From Enterocloster bolteae (GTDB lineage Bacteria; Bacillota; Clostridia; Lachnospirales; Lachnospiraceae), in assembly GCF_002234575.2 (NCBI RefSeq), contig NZ_CP022464.2:6138001-6202000 (forward strand): a DNA stretch of 64,000 nt, written 5' to 3'. Made by a program: the position numbers and the translations under genes. Every line of letters starts with the position of its first letter. Positions within the stretch are counted from its first letter, which is position 1. Under the pieces are notes generated by a model. It saw nothing but the letters and a program-made list of their open reading frames with translations. It ran no database searches and was not told the origin of the DNA. This document shows positions 56,504 to 64,000 of the stretch, in pieces.

Positions 56504-58033
56504 TCACAGCTTCTGCCTTATGGCCTGCTCCTGTTCATCAAAAAGCAGGTCCTTATTGTACTGGTAATAGCGTTCACACTCATATTCATCCAGGAACCGC
56601 ACACACGCCTCGCTGGTATTCAGCTCCGTGACAAATATGACCATTTCCTGGCCGGTTCCAAAGGCAGCTTCCATGAAGTCAAAGGCATGTTCCAGGCGGC
56701 TGCCGCAATCCTCCTTCATGGCCTCATAGCAGTCGCTGTGCTCCATGAATTTTCTGCGCACCCATTCCCAGGCCTGCTCTCTGTCCTCAACAGCTTCCTT
56801 TCTCATCTGCTGGGCATATTCCTCCAGCATGATTCGCACACACAGCCACAGGCGGTCCTCCCGCCTTCCTGACAGTCCGCTTTTCTTCCTGTGAAGGCGC
56901 TCCTTCTCCAGCTCCTGAGCCAGGCAGGACAAAGCCATGGCAGGCGATTGGGATTGCGCCGCCGCGCTGTTTGCAGAGGTCTTGGCCCTGCCGTCCATCT
57001 CCTGGCGGTATCTCTTAAGCTGCTCCATCAGAAGTTCCATGGAAGCATTTTTATCCCACAGTTTCTTAAATCCTTCAGTCAGCCTGGACAAAATCAGACC
57101 TGTAACGCTGAGACGCTCATCAAAGGGCGCCCTGGCTACCCGGTCGCACAGCGCCTCACGTATGGTGCCCTGCAAAATCTCATCCACCTGATACTCATTC
57201 TGATATTTATAATACAGCTCCAGATAATTGGCAAAATCCTTTGCAATTCTGGGGTGCTGGATATACTGGCTGATCACATCCCTGTCAGCTCTTTTTTCCA
57301 GACTCTCATAGACCAGGATCAGTTGGGATAAATCTTCCCATCCCCTTGGGGTGGCGAACAGCTTTCCGTCCACGGTTGTCTCTATCCGGCAGAAATTCTG
57401 TCCCTTGATGCTGAGATAGGATATAATGGCCGGATGGATATTCTCAGCATATGCATATTCCTTCCACACTGCCAAATCCGGTTCCACGTCAATCCGCTTA
57501 ATCCGGTCCAGGGTGACCACATCGAATTCCCTTACCGACTTGTTATACTCCGGCGGATTGCCGGCAGCTGCTATAATCCATCCCTCAGGTATCTTATGGC
57601 TTCCAAAGGTCTTGCACTGGAGAAATTGCAGCATAGTCGGAGCCAGGGTTTCGGATACGCAGTTGATTTCATCTATAAAGAGAATTCCTTCCTTAAGTCC
57701 TGTTTCCTCCATCCGGTTATAGATGGAGGCCACAATCTCGCTCATGGTATACTCCGTCACCGCATACTCCCTGTCCCCATACATCTTTTTCTCGATGAAG
57801 GGAAGGCCCACCGCGCTCTGTCTGGTGTGATGGGTGATGGTATAGGATATCAGCCCGACCCTGCATTCCCTGGATATCTGCTCCATTATCTGGGTCTTTC
57901 CCATTCCAGGGGGACCGATAAGCAGCACCGGCCTCTGCCGGATGGATGGTATGACATACTCCCCATTCTCATCCTTTAAAAGGTATGCTTCAATGGTATC
58001 CTTTATTTCTTCCTTAGCCCGCTTAATATTCAT
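56504..58033 (-). CDS. MoxR-type AAA+ ATPase
   Basis: AAA+ ATPase of 509 residues, of the MoxR group that works with VWA-domain partners as a chaperone or metal-insertion machine. Walker A is GPPGMGKT (40-47), Walker B GILFIDEIN (D121, E122), sensor I AAGNPPEYN, and an Arg-containing segment near LDRIKRIDVEPD. The C-terminal half (about 280-509) is helical and not recognisable, longer than usual for MoxR (about 320-350 in total). The ATG at 58033 follows AGGAGAA by six bases. It is last in the run DUF3783-VWA-MoxR. The client protein is unknown. Confidence 0.88.
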   Translation of the reverse strand: MNIKRAKEEIKDTIEAYLLKDENGEYVIPSIRQRPVLLIGPPGMGKTQIMEQISRECRVGLISYTITHHTRQSAVGLPFIEKKMYGDREYAVTEYTMSEIVASIYNRMEETGLKEGILFIDEINCVSETLAPTMLQFLQCKTFGSHKIPEGWIIAAAGNPPEYNKSVREFDVVTLDRIKRIDVEPDLAVWKEYAYAENIHPAIISYLSIKGQNFCRIETTVDGKLFATPRGWEDLSQLILVYESLEKRADRDVISQYIQHPRIAKDFANYLELYYKYQNEYQVDEILQGTIREALCDRVARAPFDERLSVTGLILSRLTEGFKKLWDKNASMELLMEQLKRYRQEMDGRAKTSANSAAAQSQSPAMALSCLAQELEKERLHRKKSGLSGRREDRLWLCVRIMLEEYAQQMRKEAVEDREQAWEWVRRKFMEHSDCYEAMKEDCGSRLEHAFDFMEAAFGTGQEMVIFVTELNTSEACVRFLDEYECERYYQYNKDLLFDEQEQAIRQKL

Positions 58034-58077
58034 GTCCTGTTCTCCTGCTCTGTGGGATAGGCAATCCATCCCTGTTT

Positions 58078-59505
58078 CTATTGTCCATGTCTGTTCCTGC
58101 TGTCCTGGTCTGCCGGCATTTCCCCGTTCCTGCGGTTCCGGTCCGCCTCCGTATCTCTGTTCCTGCTGCCCGGCCTGTACTCCATGAGCTGTTCCTCCTC
58201 CAGCACCACTTTCATAGCCCAGGGAGGCACGGATTCATCGGAAAACATATTCTCAATGAACACAAAGGCCGTGTCGTAGGAAGGGGCCTGAACCGGATAG
58301 ATTCCCTTGCCGTCCGTGAAATAAATAAGCCCCTTGAGAGAGGCTGCCTGACGGCTTTTCTTAAGCCCGTTCACATATTCAAATGCCGGTCTGAAATCCG
58401 TTCCCCCGCTTCCTCTAATCTGGAAATCATCCATATAAGCCTTCAGTTCCTCCTGGCTTGTGACCAGCACGTCTGACTGCACCGCGTCATCACACTGTAT
58501 AATGTGTAAATGGACCTTCTTAAAATAACTCTCAGTCTCAGACAGCACGTCGTAAGTCTCTTCCAGGAACCGCCTCACCAGCTCCCCGGAGCAGGACATG
58601 GACGTGTCGATGACAATGGCAAAATCCTCTACCCGGTAAACCTCTCTGGACTCCAGCGGCTCGATGAGGGGCATATTGCCGTACAGGGACAGTCCGTAGG
58701 TATAAAACGCATAGTCAAATGAATCCGGATCCACCTGCATTTCTTCCTTCAGAACCGCAAACTTTTGAAGGAACCGGCTGTAATCGTACCTCTCCCGGTT
58801 TTCCACCTGAACCTCCTCCAGCAGGCTCCGGTTATCCTCAGACGCATCCTTTGAACCGGTTTCCAGCTCCGTCTGCATCTTCTCCCGGTTATCATTCCAC
58901 TTGTTCTGCCTGGACCGGACGATTTTAGGACTGTCCTCCTGCTCCCACAGATCATGGCTGTCCACGAAGAATTCCGCCTTCAGCATGTCCAGGCGGCGGT
59001 CCGGAAGCTCCATCTCCAAAAGGGCCCTGTAAACCCGCTCAGCCGTCAGGACAGGACCTTTTTCCGACAGAGCCTTCTCAAGTCTGAGATATATTTCTCT
59101 CCTAAGGGCACTCCTCGGCACATGGACACATTTTTGGTATAATCCGTCAATGACGTACTCCATGGCTATGTCGCAGGACAGGTCCCAATACCCCTTGTCC
59201 CTGTCCTTTCGTGTATACATATGGCAGAACAGGCAGTGGAACAGCATATGGAGATACCCGCGGTTTACCAGCGTCCTGCCTCTTTTATAAAGGCCCAGCA
59301 GATAATCCGGCCCATAGTAAATCAGATGCCCGTCCGTCCCCAGTCCCTCTCTTGCCCAGTCAGCCTCAAAGCCCAGACTGCTGAGAGACACATCCAGAAA
59401 CTTCATGTTCACATACAGCTCACTTCTGGCCTGTAAGAGAATCCTGGCGCACAATGTCACCTGGTCCAGTTCCTCCAGCTGCCTTTTCCTGGTAGGGTCT
59501 GTCAT
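58078..59505 (-). CDS. VWA-like protein with degenerate metallopeptidase domain (DUF2201 type)
   Basis: Partner of the MoxR-type ATPase, 475 residues. The N-terminal part (about 15-180) matches the DUF2201 putative metallopeptidase pattern, but the HExxH site reads H86-M-L-F-H90 with another His at 95; the catalytic Glu is replaced by Met. CDIAMEYVID follows. An acidic linker (about 185-240) leads to a VWA-like domain (about 292-450) with a complete MIDAS: D300-T-S302-M-S304, a Thr in GSGGTDF, and IIQCDDAV. The C-terminus is rich in Arg/Asn/Asp. It starts within the last four bases of the DUF3783 gene and ends 44 bases before the MoxR start, so the three form an operon. Confidence 0.88.
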   Translation of the reverse strand: MTDPTRKRQLEELDQVTLCARILLQARSELYVNMKFLDVSLSSLGFEADWAREGLGTDGHLIYYGPDYLLGLYKRGRTLVNRGYLHMLFHCLFCHMYTRKDRDKGYWDLSCDIAMEYVIDGLYQKCVHVPRSALRREIYLRLEKALSEKGPVLTAERVYRALLEMELPDRRLDMLKAEFFVDSHDLWEQEDSPKIVRSRQNKWNDNREKMQTELETGSKDASEDNRSLLEEVQVENRERYDYSRFLQKFAVLKEEMQVDPDSFDYAFYTYGLSLYGNMPLIEPLESREVYRVEDFAIVIDTSMSCSGELVRRFLEETYDVLSETESYFKKVHLHIIQCDDAVQSDVLVTSQEELKAYMDDFQIRGSGGTDFRPAFEYVNGLKKSRQAASLKGLIYFTDGKGIYPVQAPSYDTAFVFIENMFSDESVPPWAMKVVLEEEQLMEYRPGSRNRDTEADRNRRNGEMPADQDSRNRHGQ

Positions 59506-59966
59506 GGCTGCTGCCCTGCCGTCATGGTCTCATGTTCTTCCTTTAATTCCTGGTACAGATGGTAGAAGGTCCAGTCACTGTTATGTTCTGTCAGAACTGC
59601 CTTCAGGGCAATCCTGGGCACACCGGCCCTGCGCAGTCCTGCCAGCAGCATGTCCAGTCTCTGGCTTGAAAACTGTTTTAATACCATGACCTCCTCCGGT
59701 ATAACCGGAAGCTCACCCGGTCCGGCTCCGGTTCTCTCCCCATCAGCTCCTTGTGCCCCGGCTCCGTCTGCCCCGGCGCTGCCTCCCGCAGCCTCATAGC
59801 CTTCCATTCCGGCAAGATATCCAACCTTCTCCAGGACTTGTTCCGGTCCTATGTTCCTTATGCGCACGCCCATGCGGACCAGCACGCTTTTCATCATAGC
59901 CACATGCTTCATTGTCTCCGGTCTGCCCGGATTATAGTACAGTACAGTCTCCATCATCTTCACCAT
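59502..59966 (-). CDS. DUF3783-family protein
   Basis: Small cytoplasmic protein of 154 residues matching DUF3783 by its C-terminal half: MVLKQFSSQRLDMLLAGLRRAGVPRIALKAVLTEHN (quoted in part: LLAGLRRAGVPRI), then DWTFYHLYQELKEEH. The first 50 residues (VLYYNPG and on) look like a small alpha/beta unit; a Gly/Ala-rich insert with GADGAGAQGADG (about 60-85) separates the two. Function is unknown. It overlaps the VWA gene by four bases (ATGA type), pointing to translational coupling. Confidence 0.78.
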   Translation of the reverse strand: MVKMMETVLYYNPGRPETMKHVAMMKSVLVRMGVRIRNIGPEQVLEKVGYLAGMEGYEAAGGSAGADGAGAQGADGERTGAGPGELPVIPEEVMVLKQFSSQRLDMLLAGLRRAGVPRIALKAVLTEHNSDWTFYHLYQELKEEHETMTAGQQP

Positions 59967-60056
59967 GTCCTGCCATCTCCTTTCAACAGGGCCTGTTTAC
60001 AGCCCCTTACCGCACCATGTTGCGCGCCGCTTTCCCGCCGCCGGTTCTTCCGTTTC

Positions 60057-60512
60057 CTACTCTCCAAACAGCTCCTGGCTGTCAAGCATCAGGGTAAAGG
60101 GTCCGTCATTGAGAAGCTCCACCTTCATGTCTGCTCCAAACCGCCCCTTCTCCACCACATCCACATGGGTCCTGCACCTCTCCATAAAATGTTTGTACAG
60201 GGACTCCGCCATCTGGGGAGCGCCTGCCTTTATAAAGCTGGGCCTGTTTCCCTTGCGGCAGTCCGCGTACAGGGTAAACTGGCTGACCACCAGAAGTTCA
60301 CCCTCCACATCCTCCAGTGATAGGTTAGTTTTTCCATTTTCGTCCTCAAATATCCGCAGACGGCAAATCTTATCCGCCATCTTCTCAGCCATCTGCCGGG
60401 TATCTCCGTCCGCCACTCCCAATAGTATCAGAAACCCCTTACCAATTCTTCCCAATAATTCTCCATCCACAGTGACGCTGGCCTGCGTCACCCGCTGTAC
60501 CACTGCTCTCAT
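60057..60512 (-). CDS. dtd: D-aminoacyl-tRNA deacylase
   Basis: Removes D-amino acids (and glycine) mischarged on tRNA. The 151-residue protein begins MRAVVQRVTQASVTVDGE and carries the catalytic-pocket motifs SQFTLYADC and, near the end, NDGPFT, the counterpart of the cross-subunit Gly-Pro motif. The phenylalanine in GPF replaces the more usual Val. Length is standard. The start follows AAAAGGAGA. It lies 16 bases after the GDPD gene and could belong to one long transcript from the S1 gene onward. Confidence 0.96.
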   Translation of the reverse strand: MRAVVQRVTQASVTVDGELLGRIGKGFLILLGVADGDTRQMAEKMADKICRLRIFEDENGKTNLSLEDVEGELLVVSQFTLYADCRKGNRPSFIKAGAPQMAESLYKHFMERCRTHVDVVEKGRFGADMKVELLNDGPFTLMLDSQELFGE

Positions 60513-60528
60513 ATGCTATTATCTCCTT

Positions 60529-62331
60529 TTATCTCAGCATCATTTTCAGATATTCCATAAGCGTCTCGGTGGTTTCCTCCCTGTAGAGTATCTCCCTGGC
60601 CCGCACCGGATAATCTGTGATGATATTGTCCACGCCTAACAGTTTCATTTGTTCTATCTCAGTTTTGCTGTTCACGGTCCACACATGGACCGCCTTGCCC
60701 TTTTCATGGGCTGCTTCCACCAGTTTCCTTCCCACAAAGCTGGAACGGATGCTGATAAAATCAATATACTCATTGTCATAATACGTTCCGTAGGCAGCCG
60801 CCAGAATGTATCCTGTCCTCAGCTCAGGAGCCATCTCCTTTACCCGCTCCAGATATCCCAGCTTAACCGACGTGATGACACACTGGTCCTCCATACCGTA
60901 TTCCCGTACCAGGGCAGCCACCTGCTCCGGCAGACTGGAACTATTTCCTATATTCTTAAGCTCAATGTTCAGCTTCATACGGCCTTTGCAGGCTTCCAGC
61001 ACCTCTTCCAGGGTGGGTATCCGCTCCCCGGCAAACCTGGGGCTGAAATGGCTTCCCACATCCAGCCGGCTTACCTGGTCATAGGTCATGGTACCCAGCC
61101 TGCGGTCCACCCCTGCCACCCGCTTAAGGTTCAGGTCGTGGCACACCACCACAATTCCGTCCGCAGTTGTCTGTACATCAATCTCACTGTAATCCGCCAT
61201 TTCTTCCATGGCCGCCTCAATGGCTGCCATGGTATTCTCCGGAGCCATCCGGGAGCTTCCCCTGTGGGCCGTCACCTCTGTCTGCCCCAGCACATCCCAG
61301 TCAGGGGATGTGCCGTTGTATACCATATCGAATATAAGAAACAGGCTGGCTCCCGCCAGCGCCCCTGTTATGGTCAGTATCCATTTTCTCTTAAAATGCA
61401 GCTCATAAGGCATGGTAAAATCCCAGGGCGCTGCATGCGCGCTTTTCATTCCATACTGGTAATATATCACGGTCAGAGCCCCAAAGTCCACCAGGGGAGC
61501 CAATATCCCTCCAATGAACAGCACTACCACTTCCAGTTTAGTACATACAGCTGCCAGCACAGCCATGGCCGCATAGCTGTCCACAAACAGGGTGACAATC
61601 ACGGCAGATACCACCACAATGACCACGTACATGAGAACCAGCCCCACAGCCAGCCCAAAATTCACAACCAGCAGCAGGACTACTGCCCTGAGGCTGCGTC
61701 CCTTTAAAAGCTCCATGCTCCTTCTGAAACCGTCGCGAAACTGCTTCTGCTCAATCATACAGGCAAAAAACACCAGCATAGTAGGTATCCCTATGAGCAC
61801 CAGGGCTGCCGTCAGCATCACCAGGCCCAGCCGTGCCGCCGGCGCATGCATGATTTCATACATGACAAAATTCAGGGGCTTTATCTTTGTGAGAATCCTG
61901 AGCAGCAGATAGCTGTTCATCATCACATAATCAGCCAGAGCCAGCGGGAGAAGCTTCCAGTTCCTCCCCTTACACGCATCCCATGCCTTGCCCAGCGCGC
62001 CTTTTAAAATGTACACGGAATCCACCCGCATGGAATAGGCCGCAGCCTGGTAGGCAGTGATAAGGCCCCCTATTTCCACCACCATAAGCACCATCCCCAG
62101 CACCGCTGCCAGCAGGGCGCAGACAATGGTTGCCGGGCGCAGAAGAAAGGCCCCCATATTACTCATGGTCAGATAACTGTATCCTGCCATGCGCAACGAG
62201 AACCTTAAGAGCTGGTTTACCAGCCTGATATAGAATGTACCTGCAACCAGCCGGAACAATACTTCAAAAATCACCAGCTGGCGCAGGTTCAGTTTAATTA
62301 CCTGGTCTGTCTCTTTTATCAATCGGTTCAC
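60529..62331 (-). CDS. Membrane-bound glycerophosphodiester phosphodiesterase
   Basis: Cleaves glycerophosphodiesters, perhaps from lipid or teichoic acid turnover. The 600-residue protein has an N-terminal membrane domain with about eight helices (about 1-320, the GPDPase_memb type), followed by a GDPD barrel outside or at the membrane. Catalytic motifs: TAHRGSSRMAPENT (His, Arg, Glu), EIDVQTTADG (metal Glu/Asp), and VVCHDLNLKRV (second catalytic His). NIELK and VHVWTVN near the end complete the family pattern. The likely start is GTG 62331, directly after the stop of the RelQ-like gene (TAA-GTG), with GGAAG nine bases upstream. Length is typical of the membrane-linked group. Confidence 0.92.
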   Translation of the reverse strand: MNRLIKETDQVIKLNLRQLVIFEVLFRLVAGTFYIRLVNQLLRFSLRMAGYSYLTMSNMGAFLLRPATIVCALLAAVLGMVLMVVEIGGLITAYQAAAYSMRVDSVYILKGALGKAWDACKGRNWKLLPLALADYVMMNSYLLLRILTKIKPLNFVMYEIMHAPAARLGLVMLTAALVLIGIPTMLVFFACMIEQKQFRDGFRRSMELLKGRSLRAVVLLLVVNFGLAVGLVLMYVVIVVVSAVIVTLFVDSYAAMAVLAAVCTKLEVVVLFIGGILAPLVDFGALTVIYYQYGMKSAHAAPWDFTMPYELHFKRKWILTITGALAGASLFLIFDMVYNGTSPDWDVLGQTEVTAHRGSSRMAPENTMAAIEAAMEEMADYSEIDVQTTADGIVVVCHDLNLKRVAGVDRRLGTMTYDQVSRLDVGSHFSPRFAGERIPTLEEVLEACKGRMKLNIELKNIGNSSSLPEQVAALVREYGMEDQCVITSVKLGYLERVKEMAPELRTGYILAAAYGTYYDNEYIDFISIRSSFVGRKLVEAAHEKGKAVHVWTVNSKTEIEQMKLLGVDNIITDYPVRAREILYREETTETLMEYLKMMLR

Positions 62332-62991
62332 TTAAGATTCTTCCGACCTTTCTTTCTGCTCCCTGGCAAATGCCGTGATAGCCTCGTTAAGTGAAAACAT
62401 TTTGGCATCCAGTATATCCACCATATCGGCGCAGGCCTTTAGTTCCTTCAGCAGGTTCTCCGGGGCATTGCCCTCGAACTTATACGCAATCTTATGTTCC
62501 AGACTGGCCCAGAAATCCATGGCAACGGAACGAATTTGAATCTCCACCTTGGTCTCCACCGGTCCATCTGTGAGATAGACCGGCACAGTTACTACCATAT
62601 GATAACTCTTGTATCCGTTGGGCTTGGGGTTTTTGATATAGTCCTTTACATGAAGGACAGTCACATCCCCCTGAGCCGCTATCATGCCGGCTATCTGGTA
62701 GATATCCGACGTGAACGAACATATAATCCTGATACCCGCAATATCGCTGAGGCATTCCATCATATTCTCAATGGTTACCTCGTATCCGTCCTTCTTAAGC
62801 TTCATGACAATGCTTTCAGCTGATTTCAGTCTGGATTTGATATGCTCGATAGGGTTATAGTCATAACGGTTCGCAAACTCGTTGTTTAATATTTCAATCT
62901 TTGTATTGACCTTTTTTAGTGCTGAATCATAGAGAAACATCACTGAACGCCATTGGTCAACCTGGTCGTCCGCTTTGGGGATATTGGTCAT
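62332..62991 (-). CDS. Small alarmone synthetase (RelQ/YjbM type)
   Basis: Makes (p)ppGpp from ATP and GDP/GTP. The 219-residue protein has only the RelA/SpoT synthetase domain. Landmarks: SRLKSAESIVMKL, the GIRIIC strand, NPKPNGYKSYHMVV, and EIQIRSVAMDFWASLEHKIAYK (quoted in part: EIQIRSVAMDFWASLEHK), with the acidic catalytic residues in the family positions. The C-terminal helices match RelQ-type tetramers. It starts 23 bases after the S1 gene and abuts the GDPD gene. A stand-alone hydrolase of alarmone type is at 3556-4134, so the window contains both arms of the cycle. Confidence 0.94.
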   Translation of the reverse strand: MTNIPKADDQVDQWRSVMFLYDSALKKVNTKIEILNNEFANRYDYNPIEHIKSRLKSAESIVMKLKKDGYEVTIENMMECLSDIAGIRIICSFTSDIYQIAGMIAAQGDVTVLHVKDYIKNPKPNGYKSYHMVVTVPVYLTDGPVETKVEIQIRSVAMDFWASLEHKIAYKFEGNAPENLLKELKACADMVDILDAKMFSLNEAITAFAREQKERSEES

Positions 62992-63014
62992 TCCTATCCC
63001 TCCTTACCTTAAGC

Positions 63015-63791
63015 CTAGAGTTTAAGCCCTTTTAACAGGTCGCCTAACCCTGTGGATACCGAACCGGTCTCCTTGTAGTCAAATGTCTCATGCTCTTCTT
63101 TGTCTGCCTGCTGTTCTGCCAGAACCTTCATGCTCAGGCTCAGCTTGCCCTCCTGTGCTGAGAGAATCTTAACCTTTACGGTCTGTCCCTCGGTCAGGAC
63201 TGCGCTGGGATGCTTGATTCTCTGGGTGCTGATCTGGGATATATGAAGCAGTCCGTCCACGCCGTCGTCCAGCTTAATGAACGCGCCGTAAGGCTTAATG
63301 CTGTCCACAGTGCCTTCCACCACATCACCGGCCTTGAACTGAGCCATGCGCTCCTTTTTCTGCGCTTCCTTTTTCTCCTTCTCCACCTCGCGTCCGGAAA
63401 GCACCAGTCTCTTCTTCTCCGGATCAACCGTGATGATGACGGCCTCCACATACTTGCCCTGCCAGTCTTCCAGTTTCTCCACATACTCTGTAGACAGCTG
63501 GGATGCCGGAATGAATGCGCGCACTTCCTCCAGGGATGTGACCACGCCGCCCTTTACCGCCTCGGCAATCTTAACCTTGACAACAGTTCTGTCCTCCATC
63601 ATCTGAGCGAACTGGGCCCATTTCGCCCCCGCGCCGCTCTCCTCCTCGGTAATCTCGATGTGCCTCTGGTTCAGTGTCTTATAGGAAGCCTCCAGTTCAG
63701 CCGCGTAATCCTCCATGGTCTCCATGGGTGCAGCCTCCTTTACCTCTTCCGTCACTTCATTCTCCAGCTCTTTGTTCAGTTCTTCACTCAT
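63015..63791 (-). CDS. S1-domain RNA-binding protein
   Basis: RNA-binding protein of 258 residues related to ribosomal protein S1 but short. An acidic N-terminus (about 1-60) is followed by two S1 domains: one about 66-133 (VVKVKIAEAVKGGVV through LVLSGREV) and one about 152-222 (GDVVEGTVDSIKPYGAFIKL through KLSLSMKVL). The second is the more canonical, with GLLHISQIS. A Lys/Glu-rich helix (about 134-150) joins them. This two-domain form resembles the S1-like or YugI/YpfD-type proteins of Firmicutes; it is too short to be a full S1. The start follows CGAGGAGAG. It is first in the minus-strand run. Confidence 0.9.
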   Translation of the reverse strand: MSEELNKELENEVTEEVKEAAPMETMEDYAAELEASYKTLNQRHIEITEEESGAGAKWAQFAQMMEDRTVVKVKIAEAVKGGVVTSLEEVRAFIPASQLSTEYVEKLEDWQGKYVEAVIITVDPEKKRLVLSGREVEKEKKEAQKKERMAQFKAGDVVEGTVDSIKPYGAFIKLDDGVDGLLHISQISTQRIKHPSAVLTEGQTVKVKILSAQEGKLSLSMKVLAEQQADKEEHETFDYKETGSVSTGLGDLLKGLKL

Positions 63792-63840
63792 AATTACTCT
63801 CCTCGCCTTCTGTACATTTTACCAAAATATATTCCTTACC

Positions 63841-63846
63841 ATTATA
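63841..63846 (-). promoter_or_regulatory. Extended -10 promoter for the S1-domain gene
   Basis: Minus-strand perfect TATAAT at 63841-63846 preceded by TGT, forming an extended -10 (TGnTATAAT). No -35 is recognisable at the usual distance. The start would be near 63834, about 43 bases before the ATG. Confidence 0.5.
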
Positions 63847-63922
63847 ACAACAACCCACCTAATATTTCTATAGTTTTATGACGAAAATTATACCTTTTTT
63901 ATTTTTTATCCTCTTTTACGCC

Positions 63923-63951
63923 TTTTCACTGTCCTGAAAATATGATATGAT
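63923..63951 (+). promoter_or_regulatory. Promoter for a plus-strand gene beyond the right edge
   Basis: TTTTCA (63923-63928), 17-base spacer, TATGAT (63946-63951). AGAAAGGA follows at 63986-63993, a plausible ribosome binding site, so a gene probably begins just past the window. Confidence 0.5.
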
Positions 63952-64000
63952 GCATTCAGCGGCTAAAATGTCTCAATGTACGCTAGAAAGGACCTGCATT

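Noticed and set aside
56390..56872. Plus-strand frame of 160 codons crossing the right end of IS copy 2
   Set aside because: It spans the IS/host junction and continues antisense to the MoxR gene, so it is a chance frame.
1..64000. tRNA, rRNA or known riboswitch genes
   Set aside because: I read the intergenic gaps on both strands and saw no cloverleaf, rRNA segment or recognisable riboswitch core; a covariance-model search would be decisive.

Overview
This window looks like a chromosome segment from a GC-moderate, gut-type Clostridia, probably a Lachnospiraceae of the Enterocloster/Clostridium clostridioforme kind. The evidence is indirect: strong AGGAGG-type ribosome binding sites, a LuxS/ABC-F/RelQ/Dtd gene set of Firmicute type, cell-wall ChW repeats, TRAP and ABC lipoproteins, and a YesM/YesN-type two-component system. 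I read no ribosomal or tRNA gene, so the genus is inference. Most genes lie on the minus strand.

Layout. 1-5.5 kb: a truncated purine nucleoside phosphorylase, an exported protein, an HD-type alarmone hydrolase overlapping a ChW/NodB polysaccharide deacetylase, and a plus-strand membrane-anchored repeat protein. 5.55-7.01 kb: ISL3-family insertion sequence copy 1. 7.1-14.4 kb: a TRAP transporter (two binding proteins, one QM permease) with a YesM-like kinase and YesN-like regulator; a direct-repeat operator overlaps the -35 of the main TRAP promoter. 14.5-19 kb: FAH-family hydrolase, methylglyoxal synthase and a glycogen branching enzyme with a 17-unit decapeptide-repeat tail. 19-31.3 kb: a Ca2+-type P-ATPase, an M20 peptidase overlapping by 104 bp a GH13 protein that has lost its catalytic residues, two ABC-F proteins, exonuclease III, LuxS, a lipoprotein and a 54-codon membrane ORF.

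31.4-44.4 kb is the most distinctive block: a PucR-type regulator converges on a minus-strand cluster holding a complete Opp/Dpp-type ABC transporter (A, B, C, D, F), three different M20-family hydrolases, a DUF1177 protein and an AroM-family protein. The arrangement suggests uptake and intracellular hydrolysis of an acylated or peptide-like amide whose identity is unknown. ATGCAT-based palindromes sit just upstream of one of its promoters. 44.5-54.9 kb: an amino-acid ABC transporter, a YjjG-type HAD phosphatase overlapping dihydroorotase, a metallo-beta-lactamase-fold hydrolase, MATE and AbgT transporters and a divergent DAACS symporter. 55.0-56.46 kb: ISL3 copy 2, same orientation, with seven substitutions relative to copy 1. 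56.5-63.8 kb: a minus-strand run of S1 protein, small alarmone synthetase, membrane GDPD, Dtd, DUF3783, a VWA protein and a MoxR-type AAA ATPase.

Each IS copy has its own perfect 8-bp target duplication, so the two inserted independently, but as 1.46-kb direct repeats they bracket about 48 kb that recombination could delete. Each also carries a leader inverted repeat that could hide the transposase ribosome binding site and start codon in read-through transcripts.
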